From a virus: DNA of 28,678 bases. This document shows, one piece after another, positions 17,449 to 24,706 of this stretch. The stretch's first letter is position 1. Each line of letters begins with the position of its first letter. The notes beneath the pieces were generated by a model. The model did not search any database, was not told the origin of the DNA, and saw only the letters and a program-made list of their open reading frames with translations. The stretch is taken from the IMG/VR virus record IMGVR_UViG_3300021425_000128, positions 1-28,678 of that record. One strand, written 5' to 3'. Both the position numbers and the translations under genes were made by a program.

Positions 17449-18402
17449 TTAAAAAGTGCCTCCATCAACAGTAATCCCGCTAAGCGTCACGTTAATCAAC
17501 TGCCTATTAGACGTAACAATTTCAGAGCCCCCAATCTTCAAGCCATAGCCACTACCAATGATGTTAATGCTTTGATTGAAAGTCCAACTGTCGGTTGCAT
17601 TCACCCAATTAATAGTCTTATCAGTGTCGCCCTTTAGCGTGATACCACCGCCGTCTGCAGTGCTGTCAGTGGGCGAATCCGTAGAACCAAGTTCGATATT
17701 TTTATCGTCAACAGTGACAGTGGTGCTGTTAATTGTTGAAACAGTGCCGTTGACAGTTAAATTGCCTCCAACTGTTAAGCCGCTTGCAATGGTAACGTCA
17801 TCTGGTAGGCCAACAGTAAGAGTGCCGCTACTATTGGAAACACTGATTTCATTGGCAGTGCCCTGAATGGTGAGCGTATCGCCATTGGCAATGGTTGTCG
17901 AAACTGAACCATCACTAGCGCTAAAGCTTGTGCTTACAGATTCTCCAAGCGCAATGGCTGAACCATTAATAGTGATAGAACTATTTGTTAACGATGCGTT
18001 GGGGATGCCAGATAGCAGCGCCACACCAGTAGAGCTGTTGTAGCTTAAGCCAGTTGAGGCGTCTCCTGAAATGGCGGCACGAGCACTAGCATCGCTGTAA
18101 TAAAGATTGGTGGAACCTTCGTTGATGTTGTCTGTATCAAGCGTCAACGAGCCACCAAGACTCAAGGATTGACTGTTAATAGTAACGCTGCTATTTGCTA
18201 GTCCTGCATTCGGAATTTGTTCCGCAGCAATTGCAATAACTGATGTGGCAGTACCATTGCCATCATCGCCATAGCCATAGTAAAGTTTTTTGTCGCTTGC
18301 ATTTTCGTTAAATGCAAGCTCTCCGCTTTTCAGAGAACTTGGACTTCCGGCAGCGCCACTACTGGCTCGCCGTTTGATTTTAATTGTCACCGCATCAGAC
18401 AT
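17449..18402 (-). CDS. Tail-fibre protein with N-terminal attachment-type motif (317 aa)
   Basis: ATG at 18402; the upstream stop shares one base. The N-terminal 40 residues (IKIKRRASSGAAGSPSSLKS, then GELAFNENASDKKLYYGYGD) are a motif shared by many cyanophage fibre proteins and probably bind the fibre to its base. The following 250 residues are low-complexity, rich in Ser, Thr and Asn (SLTNSSITINGSAIALGES), as in trimeric beta-fibre shafts. A late segment, VDDKNIELGSTDSPTDSTAD, is typical of cyanophage fibre ends. Confidence 0.75.
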   Translation of the reverse strand: MSDAVTIKIKRRASSGAAGSPSSLKSGELAFNENASDKKLYYGYGDDGNGTATSVIAIAAEQIPNAGLANSSVTINSQSLSLGGSLTLDTDNINEGSTNLYYSDASARAAISGDASTGLSYNSSTGVALLSGIPNASLTNSSITINGSAIALGESVSTSFSASDGSVSTTIANGDTLTIQGTANEISVSNSSGTLTVGLPDDVTIASGLTVGGNLTVNGTVSTINSTTVTVDDKNIELGSTDSPTDSTADGGGITLKGDTDKTINWVNATDSWTFNQSINIIGSGYGLKIGGSEIVTSNRQLINVTLSGITVDGGTF

Positions 18403-18680
18403 TAGAAAGCACCTCCAACGACGGTAAGATTCTCTGAAAGAATGTTAGTAGCAGTGTATTGACTGCCGTTCCAGACTAATAACTTTCCAGTGTCTCCCGA
18501 GGTAAGTGTTTCGATGGTGTCAATGTCCATGAAAACGGTTCCAACAAAACCTGGCCCTTGAGGGCCGGGAGACGCCACTTCCACAACACTAGATTGTGGT
18601 TGTTGAACAACCACTGCATTTGTAGTGCCAGAAATTGAAAGACTTGGCGATGCAGATCGTACAATTGAAAATTGCATCAA
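18402..18680 (-). CDS. Small fibre-associated protein with short collagen-like motif (92 aa)
   Basis: ATG at 18680, overlapping the upstream stop by 4 bases. The product has a beta-rich start (FSIVRSASPSLSISGTTNAV), a short collagen-like SPGPQGPGF, and an end LTSGDTGKLLVWNGSQYTAT similar to fibre linker motifs. It is probably a connector or minor fibre piece. No enzyme motif is present. Confidence 0.65.
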   Translation of the reverse strand: MMQFSIVRSASPSLSISGTTNAVVVQQPQSSVVEVASPGPQGPGFVGTVFMDIDTIETLTSGDTGKLLVWNGSQYTATNILSENLTVVGGAF

Positions 18681-19015
18681 CTTCTTCCAGTGAGTCCTGG
18701 ATTTACGATAGCCGATCCTTCTAGTAAATAGAATTTGCTATTACTTGGCTCAGTAATTAGGACGTCATATTGCGCAATTCCACTCATCGTCGCAGTGGTC
18801 GATGCAGGAATGGATAAGGTGAATTGACCACTGGCTTGAACCGTCCAAGAATGAGTGAAATCTGCTAATTTTGTCGTACCGAGACGATCATACACACTAC
18901 CTTCAACTGTATAGCCACTCATGTTTACGCTATTGCCATCACCATCCTTGTAATGCACAGGTAGCTCAAACGTGGCCCCTTGGTGAATTGTGATGTCGTA
19001 TTTTGCCGGGTCCAC
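18677..19015 (-). CDS. Tail/baseplate accessory protein, BppU-like N-terminal domain type (112 aa)
   Basis: GTG start at 19015; an in-frame stop lies just upstream, so no longer version exists. The product MDPAKYDITIHQGATFELPV, then GYTVEGSVYDRLGTTKLADF and SGIAQYDVLITEPSNSKFYL, has the beta-sandwich look of small phage proteins described as baseplate upper (BppU-like) N-terminal domains. No catalytic motif. It is coupled to the 92-aa gene by a 4-base overlap. Confidence 0.65.
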   Translation of the reverse strand: MDPAKYDITIHQGATFELPVHYKDGDGNSVNMSGYTVEGSVYDRLGTTKLADFTHSWTVQASGQFTLSIPASTTATMSGIAQYDVLITEPSNSKFYLLEGSAIVNPGLTGRS

Positions 19016-19086
19016 AATACAACAAAGCTTTCTTCTATATTAACAAGCTCTGTGTCGCTATCAAGCCCCATACTAGGCTTTCGCAC
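18925..19086 (-). pseudogene. Short frame at a fibre-gene junction, possible gene remnant
   Basis: In the gap 19016-19099 the minus strand has a protein-like frame (GTG at 19086: MRKPSMGLDSDTELVNIEES, then FVVLWT) that runs on into the start of the 18677-19015 gene in another frame and stops at 18925. The residues before the GTG also read well (SLGNLVVTV), up to a TGA. It may be the decayed start of a fibre gene left at a recombination joint, or a small gene of its own. Weak support. Confidence 0.3.
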
Positions 19087-19099
19087 AGTGACAACTAGG

Positions 19100-19450
19100 T
19101 TACCGAGGCTCTCTGGCTGCAGTAATCAAGTCGTTCAAGAGTATGGCCAAGGATTCGCTATCCCCGGAAGAAGCGGCGGCGAGGATGCCATTGGCGGTGG
19201 CCGTTAGGTCGAGCGGCTCGGGCTCGGGAGGTGGAGGAGGCAAAGGCTCCACGACGTAGGCACCATCCACCCAAACGAATTGTTCGGTTGCCGGGTCGTA
19301 GGGCGGAGGGGCATAAGGGCCGGTGAAACCGGCGGCGAAGATTTCGTCCTCGGTGAAGGTTGAAGGGTCGGTGCGCGTGAAGCCGTTCGGCAGCGTGATG
19401 CGGAAGGGCAGGGGCTCAGGGCGAGCACCGTGGAGGGAGTAGAGGGTCAT
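19100..19450 (-). CDS. Fibre-associated protein, assembly-chaperone-like (116 aa)
   Basis: ATG at 19450, coupled by ATGA to the fibre gene upstream. The N-terminal part resembles small fibre-assembly proteins: PFRITLPNGFTRTDPSTFTE, then EIFAAGFTGPY and VWVDGAYVVEPLPPPPPEP, a Pro-rich bridge, and a helical end (SGDSESLAILLNDLITAARE). The order, a short beta region with 'tGp…P' followed by a helical region, is that of phage tail-fibre assembly proteins. The gene is clearly more GC-rich than the fibre gene upstream of it. Confidence 0.6.
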   Translation of the reverse strand: MTLYSLHGARPEPLPFRITLPNGFTRTDPSTFTEDEIFAAGFTGPYAPPPYDPATEQFVWVDGAYVVEPLPPPPPEPEPLDLTATANGILAAASSGDSESLAILLNDLITAAREPR

Positions 19451-20091
19451 GTGTCAATGAGGATGGAGCCGTTGACTTCAATGGCGTAGAGATACAATCG
19501 TCTGGCATTGCCGGAAGAGCAAGATATTTCCAAGTAATAAGGATCGCCAAGAACAGGTATATTGTGCCATTGCACAGGGGCAACTAAACTTACGCTAGTT
19601 CCACTGATCGCTGTTTTGCTTGAATCTAGTAGTTGTGCGTCGTATGGTATGTAGGTTGAACTAGTGCTATAAGTTCGCCCGTAAATGCGAACTGTCGAGA
19701 TTTCACCTGATGCAACTATGCGTGGAACCAGCTCCAGCCTTATTTGTGTTACATTTCCCTGGGAGTATTGATCGCCCGTCCAGTAAACACTTGTTGAAAG
19801 CGACCCGTCCATTACTCGGTTAAAGCTGTTTGACCCGCTGTAGTCAAGATCTGCATTTGCAGGGACTACATCAATCCAGAGCGGATTTCCACCAGTAAGC
19901 GGGATTACGCCATTTACTGCATCATCTGCCCCGTCATCCATAAAGTTTTGCTCTGGATTAAAATTACTAGCCCATATTTCATCGCGTTTTGACAGGCACT
20001 GTTCGTTCGATGTCCAGACTCCTGGAATTGAAGGGCCAGTAGCGATGGTTCTTTTTGCTCCAACCAAGCCACCATTAAAACCAATCATCAC
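19447..20091 (-). CDS. Tail-fibre / virion surface protein (214 aa)
   Basis: ATG at 20091, overlapping the previous gene by 4 bases; a second Met follows directly. The product opens MMIGFNGGLVGAKRTIATGP, a start style seen in cyanophage fibre genes ('iGGl.G..R…ipGvW…NEQ'), and continues as a beta-rich domain resembling a carbohydrate-binding discoidin-like sandwich (SNSFNRVMDGSLSTSVYWTG at about 87-106, RLELVPRIVASGEISTVRIY at about 118-137). The DG near residue 95 with the following strands supports a ligand-binding role. Base composition is lower in GC than both neighbours. Confidence 0.65.
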   Translation of the reverse strand: MMIGFNGGLVGAKRTIATGPSIPGVWTSNEQCLSKRDEIWASNFNPEQNFMDDGADDAVNGVIPLTGGNPLWIDVVPANADLDYSGSNSFNRVMDGSLSTSVYWTGDQYSQGNVTQIRLELVPRIVASGEISTVRIYGRTYSTSSTYIPYDAQLLDSSKTAISGTSVSLVAPVQWHNIPVLGDPYYLEISCSSGNARRLYLYAIEVNGSILIDT

Positions 20092-20447
20092 GCAATCTCC
20101 TCGTAGCCGATCACCAGCTCTAGGTCACTGTCCGCACTCGCGAGAGCACGAAGAGAGTCGCCTTCCTCCAAGTAGAAATATGTCTCTTTGGTGCTGAGTA
20201 TTTGCGTAGCGTCCGCTGGAACGGCAATCGTCTTCGCTAGGTAGCTATCCGTAGTGCCGTCGTAGATGCTCACGCTGATGTCGGCGGCGCTGCTGCCATC
20301 CACGTTGGCGCAGAAGATGCTGTTGATCTTGAGCACCTTGCCACTGGCGGCGGCATTGCTCAGCGCGGCGGCAAGTGTGGTCGTGACGGCATAACGTGCC
20401 GTCTTGCCCGTGATACTCGTTGGTGCCTTGAGGTTCGGTGCAGCCAT
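20088..20447 (-). CDS. Small structural protein, tail/fibre associated (119 aa)
   Basis: ATG at 20447, coupled to the genes on each side (its own ATG overlaps the stop of the 54-aa gene). The product MAAPNLKAPTSITGKTARYA, then SGKVLKINSIFCANVDGSSA, ADISVSIYDG and TQILSTKETYFYLEEGDSLR matches in style a small, conserved cyanophage structural protein. It looks like a beta-sandwich with no enzyme motif and is probably a decoration or connector protein. Confidence 0.7.
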   Translation of the reverse strand: MAAPNLKAPTSITGKTARYAVTTTLAAALSNAAASGKVLKINSIFCANVDGSSAADISVSIYDGTTDSYLAKTIAVPADATQILSTKETYFYLEEGDSLRALASADSDLELVIGYEEIA

Positions 20448-20611
20448 CAGAAGATCATCCCCGCAATAGCTGGGTCAAGGTCAACCGACACCGCTGAGCC
20501 TGCGGCCTCCTGCGAGAGCGCCACCCATGCGGTGCCGTTCCACTTCCATGTACGCCCGTTGAAGGTGTACGTCTGGTTGAGTGTGGGGCTAGAGGGGAAG
20601 TCGATAGCCAT
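20447..20611 (-). CDS. Very small fibre-linked protein (54 aa)
   Basis: ATG at 20611, stop overlapping the next ATG. The product MAIDFPSSPTLNQTYTFNGR, then TWKWNGTAWVALSQEA, carries the 'P..p..gq.yt..g..W.WnGtaW' motif that appears as a module inside larger phage fibre proteins; here it stands alone. It fits exactly between the two neighbouring genes, three bases after the stop of the 167-aa gene. Confidence 0.7.
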   Translation of the reverse strand: MAIDFPSSPTLNQTYTFNGRTWKWNGTAWVALSQEAAGSAVSVDLDPAIAGMIF

Positions 20612-20614
20612 GAC

Positions 20615-21118
20615 TTAGTTTACCTGTGTTGAATCTGTTACCTCAGTTGATTCGGGCTCGGTCCACACTGGGTAGTCAGGCCCGGTGATGTAAGCCGCAA
20701 GTTCCTCGGTGGTGGTGGCAGCGAGGATTGCTGTTTCCTTTTCGTCGCTCTTAGTGCGGATCGCTGCACGATCTGTAAGAACGGCATCGGGCACTTGCTT
20801 ACCATTGGGTTCCGCGCTTCTTGTAACCATCCAGTCTGTTGCGCCAAGCATCGACCCAGCATTGCGCTTTACATGAGCAATGTATTCTTCTTTCAGTGGT
20901 TCCAAGTCTTTCCAGTTCAAGGAGCCGTCATCATTGAAGCCCCAAGCCCATCGTTGATCGTACCAAGGCGGTTCTGGCAGTGGCCCCGTGATACCACGCT
21001 GCATTAGCTCTTGCTCTGTGGATAGCAAAAGCCAGTTGCTTGGATACTGAACATCATTCAGCGTGAAAGCCATTGAGTCGGAAATTTTGCGTCCGTCTGG
21101 GAGTTGGTAGGAGGCCAT
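20615..21118 (-). CDS. Tail-fibre assembly protein-like (167 aa)
   Basis: ATG at 21118, six bases after the stop of the large LamG fibre gene. The order is characteristic of fibre-assembly proteins: a beta N-terminus (MASYQLPDGRKISDSMAFTL, then YPSNWLLLSTEQELMQRGIT), a Trp-rich linker, and a helical C-terminal part with a TDWMVTRSAEPNGKQVPDAV segment. Such proteins help fold and attach the fibre encoded next to them, here the 687-aa protein. Confidence 0.7.
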   Translation of the reverse strand: MASYQLPDGRKISDSMAFTLNDVQYPSNWLLLSTEQELMQRGITGPLPEPPWYDQRWAWGFNDDGSLNWKDLEPLKEEYIAHVKRNAGSMLGATDWMVTRSAEPNGKQVPDAVLTDRAAIRTKSDEKETAILAATTTEELAAYITGPDYPVWTEPESTEVTDSTQVN

Positions 21119-21124
21119 CGGAAG

Positions 21125-23188
21125 TTAAGGGTTGGGTTGAGCACGAGCGAACTTGAACTTGTCGCCCGTCGTCGTGATGGAATAAGTATTACTCCCGCTG
21201 GTATTATAAGAAGTGCTACTGGTTCTAATCTTGAATCCGTTTGAAAGCTTATCGGCGTGCGTGGCAAATGTAACGGCATTGCCGTTGATGGTCATTGCAG
21301 TTGGAATGCCATTCAGGTAAACGAATGGACCGTCTGCATTTGCGTTGCCAGTAAAAGTGCCGCTCGTTGTAATGGTGCCTTCGGGCAGGTTTGCCGTGCA
21401 GAGCGCCTTGAAGCCACTGGGGGCGGTGTAGGCGAAGGGGCGAGCACCTGTATTCAAGGAGTTGCTCTGAGACGAATACATAGAAATTGCAAGTGACAAC
21501 GCTCCTGAGAGATTTGTATAGGCAGCATTTGTTCCTGCTTCTGGATCTCCACTGTTAAACCAAGTACCATTTTTGCCAAACCACAACTTACCTGCGTCTA
21601 TATCATAAGCGACCATTACCACATCTCCAGCACTTGCCGCAGAAATACCGCTAGATAAAAAGACATTACCATTAACCAAGCTTCCACTCGTCTGATAGGC
21701 CCATCCAGATGCAAGATACGGAAAATATCCAACTGATCCAGGCGCTGGAAGTGCAGAATTAGTTGAAAATAATCCAATCATCTGATACAGTGATCCACTG
21801 CTTATGGTGGATTCGTAATACCATTTACCCGAACTAGCACCAATTGTTCCCTTGACGCTATACCAAGCAGAAGCACTACAAGAAGTGTCAAGGTTCCCGT
21901 TTCCAATGGTAAGTCCAGTGTTTTCCAGTGGATTCAACGTCGCATAATTTCCCCTAACTTCCGACCCCAGTCCCGTATCCGTCTCGGTGCCATTAGTGGG
22001 AACGTCTACGAGGCTGTCGTTACTTCCGACACCTTGAACCAGTAACTGAGTTCCAACAACCGCTGGTGAACCGGCAATCTGAACACCTGAAATCGTCCAG
22101 TTAGCTCCGGCGCTTACAGAGATTGAGTAGATCGTTGTGAGTGAAGCATTGGAATAGGAGTACCAACCGTTGTAAGAACCACCACTAGGCCACGCAACTC
22201 CTGTATTTGCAACGGTAACAGTCCCTAGATTGGTTGCCGCCGTCCACGTCCATCCTGTTCTGGCGTGCAAATCTAATCGATTTGCTATTGCTGTCAGTGG
22301 TGGGCTAAAGGTGATTGTTGTTGCACTTGGCCCATAAGCATAGGTATTGATATTCCCATCAAACGCATCGCCAGGAGCGGTCGGAACAACGTCATAGGAA
22401 GCGGTAAACCCATCGGTGACAGAAATGTTGTTGACGGTCCAGTCGTTCCCCGCTCCAGAAGTGTCCGTCCCTAATGCGGCGGCGGTGCTGTTGTCACTGA
22501 AAGGCAGGTGGAAACCGTTGGTGCCGTAGGAGCCGCTGTAGGCAATCGGTTGCCAGATGCCGTTATCGTCGAACTCACCGAAGCTGGTGGGATCTAACGC
22601 TTGGCCGTCGATGAAGTGGATGTCGGCTAGGTAGCCGGAAAGGTATCTGGTTCCCGAATACGGAACAATACCTGAAATTGTGTGTTGGTAAACGCTGTTA
22701 ACAGCAAAGTCAGTGTTTTGAGTAATATAAATACGAGCGTCTGTAGAATATGCAATTTCTATCCCATTAACATAAACTTTAAGTCTATTTGTTATTGTTG
22801 CTTGCGTTGAATCAAAAGCAACTACAATGTGATACCAGGCTGATAAATCTCTATAAACATTTAAGCTAAAACTTTGAGCTACACCAGAAGGGTTTGCAAT
22901 ATAAAGTCCCAAATTGTTTGTACCTGGTTGGAATGCAAGCTGTACATAATCAGAGGCACTAGGTACACAAGCAAAAAAGCATTCCAAATCACTATTATTA
23001 ACTCTTGCCCGCTTCACCCACCCCGCCCAAGTCCACGTCTTGCGGTTGCCAGCAGAGCCGGGAGTACGACTAAGGTATGCCGAATCCGGTGCATTTAGGC
23101 GGATGCTCCGTTCAATGGCGTAGCCACCACCGCCACCACCAGCAGGGGCCTTCAGCAATAGGGGGTTGGCGCTTCCAGGAATCGTCAT
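21125..23188 (-). CDS. Large tail-fibre/adhesin with LamG and SPRY-like domains (687 aa)
   Basis: ATG at 23188, ATGA overlap with the previous gene. A Gly-rich start (residues 12-22) precedes a LamG/concanavalin-type domain (about 27-200): SIRLNAPDSAYLSRTPGSAG, RKTWTWAGWVKRA, LSAWYHIVVAFDSTQA, KVYVNGIEI and ADIHFIDGQALDPTSFGEF. After a linker with a further beta domain comes a SPRY-like domain (about 420-600): SGKWYYESTISSGSLYQMIG and VVMVAYDIDAGKLWFGKNGT. The protein very likely binds host surface glycans. Base composition drops sharply within the two lectin-like parts (around 22680-23010 and 21470-21930) compared with the GC-rich segments between them, which points to domain exchange. Confidence 0.75.
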   Translation of the reverse strand: MTIPGSANPLLLKAPAGGGGGGYAIERSIRLNAPDSAYLSRTPGSAGNRKTWTWAGWVKRARVNNSDLECFFACVPSASDYVQLAFQPGTNNLGLYIANPSGVAQSFSLNVYRDLSAWYHIVVAFDSTQATITNRLKVYVNGIEIAYSTDARIYITQNTDFAVNSVYQHTISGIVPYSGTRYLSGYLADIHFIDGQALDPTSFGEFDDNGIWQPIAYSGSYGTNGFHLPFSDNSTAAALGTDTSGAGNDWTVNNISVTDGFTASYDVVPTAPGDAFDGNINTYAYGPSATTITFSPPLTAIANRLDLHARTGWTWTAATNLGTVTVANTGVAWPSGGSYNGWYSYSNASLTTIYSISVSAGANWTISGVQIAGSPAVVGTQLLVQGVGSNDSLVDVPTNGTETDTGLGSEVRGNYATLNPLENTGLTIGNGNLDTSCSASAWYSVKGTIGASSGKWYYESTISSGSLYQMIGLFSTNSALPAPGSVGYFPYLASGWAYQTSGSLVNGNVFLSSGISAASAGDVVMVAYDIDAGKLWFGKNGTWFNSGDPEAGTNAAYTNLSGALSLAISMYSSQSNSLNTGARPFAYTAPSGFKALCTANLPEGTITTSGTFTGNANADGPFVYLNGIPTAMTINGNAVTFATHADKLSNGFKIRTSSTSYNTSGSNTYSITTTGDKFKFARAQPNP

Positions 23189-23658
23189 GCGTTGGTGGGT
23201 TCGTTGATGAGGCGGGCCGTGATGTGGGTGCTGCTATCCACGTAATAGACCAGCGTGCTGATGGCACCTGTTGTTGTACCTAGCGTCGGTACACCACCAT
23301 CGAAGTACCAGTAGGTGCCGTAGGCCAGTGTCCTCGCGGTAGCGTCTTGCGTGATCGAAATACTGCCGCTTTGCCCTGCAGTCACATTGCTGGGGTTGGC
23401 AATCGTCGTGTTTTGATCCAATGCCAAACTAAAATTATTGCCAGCAGCAAAATCAGGTGTCACCGTGGCGCCTGGCGTCAATGTCACCACCGATCCGCGT
23501 TGGGCTGCAGTAAAGCTCTGCACCACATCAGTCTTGGCCGTATCCGCGTCATACGCCTGCACAGAAGAACCGAGATCGCTGCTATCAAGCAGGTTGTCAA
23601 CCGTCACCGTTTGCGTGCTGGTGACGATGGAATCGACTTTTACAGATCCGTAAGCCAT
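23185..23658 (-). CDS. Tail-fibre protein (157 aa)
   Basis: ATG at 23658, overlapping the upstream stop by one base. The product opens MAYGSVKVDSIVTSTQTVTV and then has a beta domain (SFTAAQRGSVVTLTPGATVT, GNNFSLALDQNTTIANPSNV, QSGSISITQDATARTLAYG) seen in fibre tips and shafts of many phages. No enzyme motif. Confidence 0.7.
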   Translation of the reverse strand: MAYGSVKVDSIVTSTQTVTVDNLLDSSDLGSSVQAYDADTAKTDVVQSFTAAQRGSVVTLTPGATVTPDFAAGNNFSLALDQNTTIANPSNVTAGQSGSISITQDATARTLAYGTYWYFDGGVPTLGTTTGAISTLVYYVDSSTHITARLINEPTNA

Positions 23659-24119
23659 TACACAATCATCCAGATAGCGTTTTCAGGTACAGTTACAGCA
23701 TAGGTATCCGCAACTTCAACGGGTCCAACAGATAGCCCATTGGTTCCGGCGCTCAGCTCAATATCTTGACTGATCACTTGCTGGGTTTCCACGATGGGAC
23801 TTGACGAGGCGCCGCCGCCCGTACTTGTTTCCACCCATTGCAAGCTATTACCATCGTTGACATAGGTAAACTCAATTCCCAAGTCAATGTCGTACCAGCG
23901 ATCGCCCTCGGCGGGGCTCGCAGGTGGGCTTGAGCTTGCGGTGTAGGAGCCAGTGCCACCACCACCTCCCCCTCCGGCGATCTCCACCATCGTGCCGTCC
24001 TCGGCCTTGAGGTAGAACTTCTTGGCCAGCTTGTCCCATGCGGGTTCGCCAACCTCAAAGTCTAGAGCGCTGGGGGTTGTGGTGCCTTGCCGGAAGACGA
24101 TCTTCTGGTTACGGGGCAT
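23658..24119 (-). CDS. Fibre/particle protein with an attachment-type motif (153 aa)
   Basis: ATG at 24119. The N-terminal 50 residues (KIVFRQGTTTPSALDFEVGE, PAWDKLAKKFYLKAEDGTMV) are a variant of the attachment motif in the 317-aa and 262-aa proteins. A Gly-rich linker (EIAGGGGGGG) leads to a 'SSSPPASPAEGDRWYDIDLG' module and a beta end. It is the first gene of the downstream fibre run after a 134-base gap. Confidence 0.7.
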   Translation of the reverse strand: MPRNQKIVFRQGTTTPSALDFEVGEPAWDKLAKKFYLKAEDGTMVEIAGGGGGGGTGSYTASSSPPASPAEGDRWYDIDLGIEFTYVNDGNSLQWVETSTGGGASSSPIVETQQVISQDIELSAGTNGLSVGPVEVADTYAVTVPENAIWMIV

Positions 24120-24253
24120 CTCAGTAGGTGTCGTAAGAGGCCGGGGAAATCATGGCTGATAAAAGCGCATTGTCAGTCTAGTAAAAGCTCGTCAATACTT
24201 TGTTGCAATTTGCCCTTAAAGTCTTGTTCACTATGAGGGCGGGACGACACTGA
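24120..24253 (-). other. Gap in the fibre cluster, possible promoter
   Basis: No gene is seen here. It lies between the chaperone-like gene (stop at 24254) and the start of the fibre run at 24119. On the minus strand TTGACG (24195-24190) resembles a -35 box, but the nearest -10-like GACAAT is only 15 bases away, so the call is weak. Confidence 0.25.
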
Positions 24254-24706
24254 TCAAGCTGCGGGCTCATCAGGCCAAATAATGCCCCAAGGGAAATTAG
24301 CCTGTTCGGGAATGTCACGCAAGGCTTGGCGATATTCAGACCAAGATTCGGTGTTGACCGGCGCATCGGGAAGCTGGGTCCAGTCGCAATTCGCTAGGCG
24401 CTGGTTGCGGTCGTCGCGAACGGCTTTGGATTGAGATGCTGTGCGAGAAGCAACTTCCTCTTCGCTGGCGTCACTTACTGTCCATTCTTGAACGCAGCTT
24501 GTTCCGTTAAACACTACGGAGCTTTCCGCGCTTTGCGTGTGGTCAATAGAAGGCTGTAGAGCCGGTTCTACTGTGTAAATACCCTGCTCATTGAGCTGTT
24601 CTTCCGTAGGAAAAGCGGGCAGTGAGATTTGTGGATGCTCGCTTCGCCAAATATTTAACGAAAGATTGGAATTGGTGACGATGCCGTCAGAAACAAAAGC
24701 GTACAT
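24254..24706 (-). CDS. Tail-fibre assembly chaperone-like protein (150 aa)
   Basis: ATG at 24706, sharing one base with the upstream stop (TAATG); a longer upstream reading is a shadow. The C-terminal segment (AVRDDRNQRLANCDWTQLPD, then SWSEYRQALRDIPEQANFPW and GIIWP) is the classic end of phage tail assembly chaperones of the 'R..rL..cDWtqLpDap…a.YRqaLRdip.q.gFPw…WP' type. The N-terminal part is beta-rich. It follows the 756-aa fibre it probably helps fold. Confidence 0.8.
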   Translation of the reverse strand: MYAFVSDGIVTNSNLSLNIWRSEHPQISLPAFPTEEQLNEQGIYTVEPALQPSIDHTQSAESSVVFNGTSCVQEWTVSDASEEEVASRTASQSKAVRDDRNQRLANCDWTQLPDAPVNTESWSEYRQALRDIPEQANFPWGIIWPDEPAA

